Assembly: GCA_046593925.1 (NCBI GenBank)
Contig: JBKJQN010000079.1
Location: forward strand, 59,668-123,667
Origin: JAYVYM01 sp046593925
GTDB taxonomy: Bacteria; Actinomycetota; Actinomycetes; Mycobacteriales; SCTD01
DNA: 64,000 bases
Direction: 5' to 3'
In this document: positions 61,627-64,000 of the stretch, in pieces
How positions within the stretch are numbered: position 1 is the stretch's first letter
Layout: the number at the start of each line of letters is the position of its first letter
Made by a program: the position numbers and the translations under genes
The notes under the pieces: generated by a model
Told to the model about the DNA's origin: nothing
What the model saw: the letters and a program-made list of their open reading frames with translations, nothing else
The model's database searches: none

Positions 61627-62586
61627 CTACCCGGCCAGGTCGCGGGCGACCGACCCGAGGTCGGCGGCGCCGGCCAGCGCCAGCGCCCGCGACAGGTCGG
61701 CGGTGACCTCGCGCAGGCACGCCTCGACCCCCGCGGCACCGCCGGCCGCCAGGGCCCACATGATCGGCCGGCCGAGCAGCACCGCGTCGGCACCGAGCGC
61801 CAGGGCGCACAGCACGTCGAGGCCGCTGCGCAGCCCGCCGTCGACCAGGACCGGCACGTCGACGGCGTCGGCGACCGCCGGCAGCGCGACTGCCGTCGGC
61901 AGGGCCCGGTCGAGCTGGCGCCCGCCGTGGTTGCTGACGACCACGCCGGACGCGCCGGCCGCCACGCAGTCCCGTGCGTCGTCGGCGCGCAGCACGCCCT
62001 TGACGAGCACCGGCAGGCCGGACAGCTCGGCCAGCCAGCCGATCGCGTCGAGTCCGACCGACGGGTCCTGCTCAAACCCGGGCGGCTGGGCCACCGGCTC
62101 ACTGCGCCGCTTGGGGCCGACGTACGGCGTGTCGCCGGTCAGCACCAGCGACCGCGCCCCCGCCGCGACGGCGCGCTGGACGGCCTCGCGGGTGACCCCC
62201 CGGTCGCGCAGTACGTACACCTGGAGCCACCATGGGCCGGCGCCGATGTCCTCCGGCGGCAGCGTCGCCCGCGACGACACCACCAGCAGCGAGCCGGCGG
62301 CGCGGGCGCCCTGCGCGGTCTCGCGTTCGGCCCCTGGATGCACCAGCCCGTGCAGCGCGGTCGGACCGACCAGCACCGGGGTCGCCAGCCGAGTGCCGAG
62401 CAGCGTGACCGAGGTGTCGACGTGGGAGACGTCGCGCAGCACCCGCGGGCGCAGCCGTACGCCGCCCCAGGCCACCTCGGCCTCGCCGAGCGAGACCTCC
62501 TCGCCGGCGCCGCCCTCGATGTAGGCGACGACGTCGTCGGGAAGCGCCAGCGCCGCCCGGCGCTGGTCGGCGAGCAGCGGCAGCAT
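61627..62586 (-). CDS. FMN-dependent 2-hydroxyacid oxidase/dehydrogenase
   Basis: 319-residue FMN barrel enzyme of the LldD/glycolate oxidase family. LRPRVLRDVSHVDTSVTLLG, VLVGPTALHGLVHP, LVKGVLRADDA (Lys), SNHGGRQLD with the catalytic His, and VPVLVDGGLRSGLDV in the FMN phosphate site. Shorter than typical (350-390), mainly at the N-terminus. ATG at 62586 with TAGCGT exactly 6 nt upstream. It oxidises an L-2-hydroxy acid such as lactate; substrate not determined. The PolA-like gene follows. Confidence 0.88.
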   Translation of the reverse strand: MLPLLADQRRAALALPDDVVAYIEGGAGEEVSLGEAEVAWGGVRLRPRVLRDVSHVDTSVTLLGTRLATPVLVGPTALHGLVHPGAERETAQGARAAGSLLVVSSRATLPPEDIGAGPWWLQVYVLRDRGVTREAVQRAVAAGARSLVLTGDTPYVGPKRRSEPVAQPPGFEQDPSVGLDAIGWLAELSGLPVLVKGVLRADDARDCVAAGASGVVVSNHGGRQLDRALPTAVALPAVADAVDVPVLVDGGLRSGLDVLCALALGADAVLLGRPIMWALAAGGAAGVEACLREVTADLSRALALAGAADLGSVARDLAG

Positions 62587-62592
62587 CCCGGC

Positions 62593-62598
62593 ACGCTA
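62593..62598 (-). promoter_or_regulatory. Candidate -10 element (TAGCGT)
   Basis: TAGCGT on the minus strand, ending 6 nt before the ATG at 62586. Same sequence and spacing as metB and the DUF2269-like gene. Confidence 0.4.
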
Positions 62599-62642
62599 GT
62601 GCGGACCGCAGCTGCCAGCCCGGTGCGGCGGATCCCCCGCCC

Positions 62643-62915
62643 TCAGCCGGTCAGGCCGTCGATGCGGTGCGCGAGCGCGATGTCGAGCTCGGTGACGGCG
62701 TCGCGGCTGTGGGTCCACAGCACGAACCGCAGGCCGCCGGGGACGTCCTCGACGACCGGATGGTGGTCCAGGTCGTCGGCGGCCTGCGTGACCCGGGCGC
62801 GCAGGGCGTCGCCGGCGCCCGGCACCGTCCGGGCGATCCGGGCGGTGCTGCCGGACCACAGCGGCAGGCCCCGCAGCGCGTCGGTGAGCTCGTCGGGCTG
62901 CAGAGGTGTGCGCAC
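62643..62915 (-). CDS. phhB: 4a-hydroxytetrahydrobiopterin dehydratase
   Basis: 90-residue pterin-4a-carbinolamine dehydratase. DDLDHHPVVEDVPGGLRFVL carries the His-His-Pro active site, and ELDIALAHRIDGL is the usual final helix. It recycles pterin cofactor after aromatic hydroxylases; no hydroxylase is in this window. It can also be a moonlighting transcription cofactor. GTG at 62915, CAGACT exactly 6 nt upstream, divergent from the Nudix gene with only 18 bp between them. Confidence 0.85.
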   Translation of the reverse strand: MRTPLQPDELTDALRGLPLWSGSTARIARTVPGAGDALRARVTQAADDLDHHPVVEDVPGGLRFVLWTHSRDAVTELDIALAHRIDGLTG

Positions 62916-62920
62916 CTGCC

Positions 62921-62927
62921 TAGTCTG
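62921..62927. promoter_or_regulatory. Overlapping divergent -10 elements of phhB and Nudix gene
   Basis: The 18-bp gap (62916-62933) contains TAGTCTG. On the plus strand TAGTCT (62921-62926) is 7 nt before the Nudix GTG; on the minus strand CAGACT (62922-62927) is 6 nt before the phhB GTG. The two -10 boxes share five base pairs, so polymerase cannot occupy both at once. Confidence 0.45.
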
Positions 62928-62933
62928 CGGCCG

Positions 62934-63362
62934 GTGGGTGAGCTGGTACAGGTCGTGGGGGCCGCGGTGCTGCGCGGCGAGCCGCCGAGCGTCCTGTCGT
63001 GCCGGCGTACGTCGCCGCCCCGCCTCGCGGGCTGGTGGGAGTTCCCCGGCGGGAAGGTTGATGCCGGCGAGAGCGACCAAGAGGCGCTGGCCCGCGAGCT
63101 GGCCGAGGAGCTCGGCGTACGCGCCCACGTGGGTGAGCAGCTCGGCCCGCAGGTCGACATCGGCGGTACGGCGGTGCTGCGGGTCTACCTGGCTCGCCTC
63201 GTGGATGGCGACGAGCCGCAGCTGTTCGATCACGACGCGCACCGCTGGCTGACCGCGGAGGAGCTCGACGACGTGGCCTGGCTCGAGGTCGACCGGCCGG
63301 TGGTCGAGGCGCTGCGCGGCCTGCTCACCGGCACGAACGGGCAGCAGCTGCCGGCGCCGTAG
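62934..63362 (+). CDS. mutT: Nudix hydrolase (MutT-like 8-oxo-dGTP diphosphatase)
   Basis: 142-residue Nudix enzyme with a perfect Nudix box: Gly-x5-Glu-x7-Arg-Glu-Leu-x-Glu-Glu-x-Gly, visible as GKVDAGESDQEALARELAEE from about residue 40. WWEFPGGKV before it is typical of MutT proteins that clear oxidised dGTP. GTG at 62934. Divergent from phhB, followed by typA. It may prefer other nucleotides. Confidence 0.87.
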   Translation: MGELVQVVGAAVLRGEPPSVLSCRRTSPPRLAGWWEFPGGKVDAGESDQEALARELAEELGVRAHVGEQLGPQVDIGGTAVLRVYLARLVDGDEPQLFDHDAHRWLTAEELDDVAWLEVDRPVVEALRGLLTGTNGQQLPAP

Positions 63363-63418
63363 ACTGGTCCTGCCTGAGCACCGCTCGGCGAATCCCCTGC
63401 CGACGCTGGAGCCTCCGC

Positions 63419-64000
63419 ATGCCTGCCCCGACCGAGGGTCTACGGACCCGCGACGACATCCGCAACGTCGCGATCATCGCGCACGTCGACCATGGCAAGA
63501 CCACCCTGGTCGACGGGATGCTGCTGCAGTCCGGCGCGTACTCCGTGCACCAGCAGGAGGAGGGCGCGGTCACCGACCGCGTTATGGACTCCATGGACCT
63601 GGAGCGCGAGAAGGGCATCACGATCCTGGCGAAGAACACCGCCGTCCGCCGCAAGGACCTGCTGATCAACATCATCGACACGCCGGGGCACGCCGACTTC
63701 GGTGGCGAGGTCGAGCGCGGGCTGTCGATGGTCGACGGGGTCGCCCTGCTGGTGGACGCCTCCGAGGGCCCGCTGCCGCAGACCCGCTTCGTGCTGCGCA
63801 AGGCGCTGGCGCAGAACATGCCGGTCATCCTGATCATCAACAAGGTCGACCGTTCGGACGCCCGCATCGCCGAGGTCGTCGACGAGACCTACGAGCTGTT
63901 CATGGACCTCGACGCGACCGCGGAGCAGATCGACTTCCCGATCGTGTACTGCCAGGCCAAGACCGGCCAGGCGTCGCTGACCCGTCCGTCCGACGGCACC
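63419..64000 (+). CDS. typA: Translational GTPase TypA/BipA (3' end outside window)
   Basis: First 194 codons of a ribosome-associated GTPase needed in stress and cold. G1 AHVDHGKTT (about 22-30), G2 in EREKGITILAKN, G3 IDTPGHADFGGE, G4 INKVD and the following RSDARIAEVVDETYELFMDL are diagnostic of TypA/BipA rather than EF-G or LepA. ATG at 63419. The remaining domains lie beyond 64000. Confidence 0.93.
   Translation, partial: MPAPTEGLRTRDDIRNVAIIAHVDHGKTTLVDGMLLQSGAYSVHQQEEGAVTDRVMDSMDLEREKGITILAKNTAVRRKDLLINIIDTPGHADFGGEVERGLSMVDGVALLVDASEGPLPQTRFVLRKALAQNMPVILIINKVDRSDARIAEVVDETYELFMDLDATAEQIDFPIVYCQAKTGQASLTRPSDGT

Overview
This is a chromosomal stretch of a very high-GC actinobacterium. 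GTG starts are common, mycothiol amidase (mca) is present, and the type II FAS operon is headed by a PucR-type regulator. A carotenoid lycopene cyclase sits at the left edge. The gene order is a recognisable expansion of the Mycobacterium tuberculosis Rv1079-Rv1112 neighbourhood, recalled from memory: metB, greA, DUF4307, mca, small membrane protein, YyaL/DUF255, hemolysin III, Z-prenyltransferase, phoH2, desA, fum, glpX, xseBA, lipid-droplet protein, ispH, ychF. I cannot name the genus. A pigmented Frankineae-like, Sporichthya-like or Geodermatophilus-like lineage would fit, but the sequence does not decide it.

Layout. 0-9 kb: lycopene cyclase end, metB, a three-gene AAA+/2TM/VWA cassette on the minus strand, a ROK sugar kinase, ilvA and greA. 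9-11.2 kb: DUF4307, mca, small membrane protein, arfB. 11.2-18.9 kb: fasR followed by a tightly overlapping fatty acid operon (fabD, fabH, acpP, fabF, accD, an alpha/beta hydrolase-like protein, an InhA/FabI-type enoyl reductase). 20.2-25.2 kb: a complete branched-chain amino acid type ABC importer (livFGHMK) closed by a strong hairpin. 25.1-27 kb: a divergent MarR/MFS pair around a perfect palindrome. 27-27.5 kb: decayed gene remnants. 27.7-34.6 kb: YyaL, a ribbon-helix-helix-like protein, thioesterase, hemolysin III, GTP-type PEP carboxykinase and a short-chain Z-prenyl synthase. 35-44 kb: PhoH2, a secreted beta-propeller, an ABC-2 exporter, acyl-ACP desaturase, a methyltransferase pseudogene, fumarase, a FUSC protein and exonuclease III. 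44-54.4 kb: GlpX, a flavin reductase/TetR/kynureninase-like operon, DUF4245, xseBA, a lipid-droplet protein, ispH, rmuC and ychF. 54.4-59.4 kb: a looser accessory stretch with an amidohydrolase, a lone Phd-like antitoxin, a frameshifted membrane protein, a small gene broken by a stop, DUF1003 and PspC proteins. 59.4-64 kb: a monooxygenase, a short family A DNA polymerase, an FMN 2-hydroxyacid oxidase, pterin dehydratase, Nudix hydrolase and the start of typA/bipA.

Functionally the window is mostly core metabolism. Membrane lipid supply is covered by the FAS operon, desaturase and lipid-droplet protein. Gluconeogenesis and the TCA cycle are covered by pckG, glpX and fumC, isoprenoid supply by ispH, the Z-prenyl synthase and lycopene cyclase, and nucleic-acid upkeep by arfB, xth, xseAB, rmuC, the PolA-like protein and the Nudix protein. 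A recurring signal is a TANNNT-type hexamer exactly 6 nt (sometimes 7-8) before the start codon of genes that lack a Shine-Dalgarno sequence, which suggests many leaderless transcripts. Three zones (26.9-27.5, 40.4-40.9, 56.7-58.6 kb) hold decayed genes. No tRNA, rRNA, CRISPR array, transposase or phage gene was seen.
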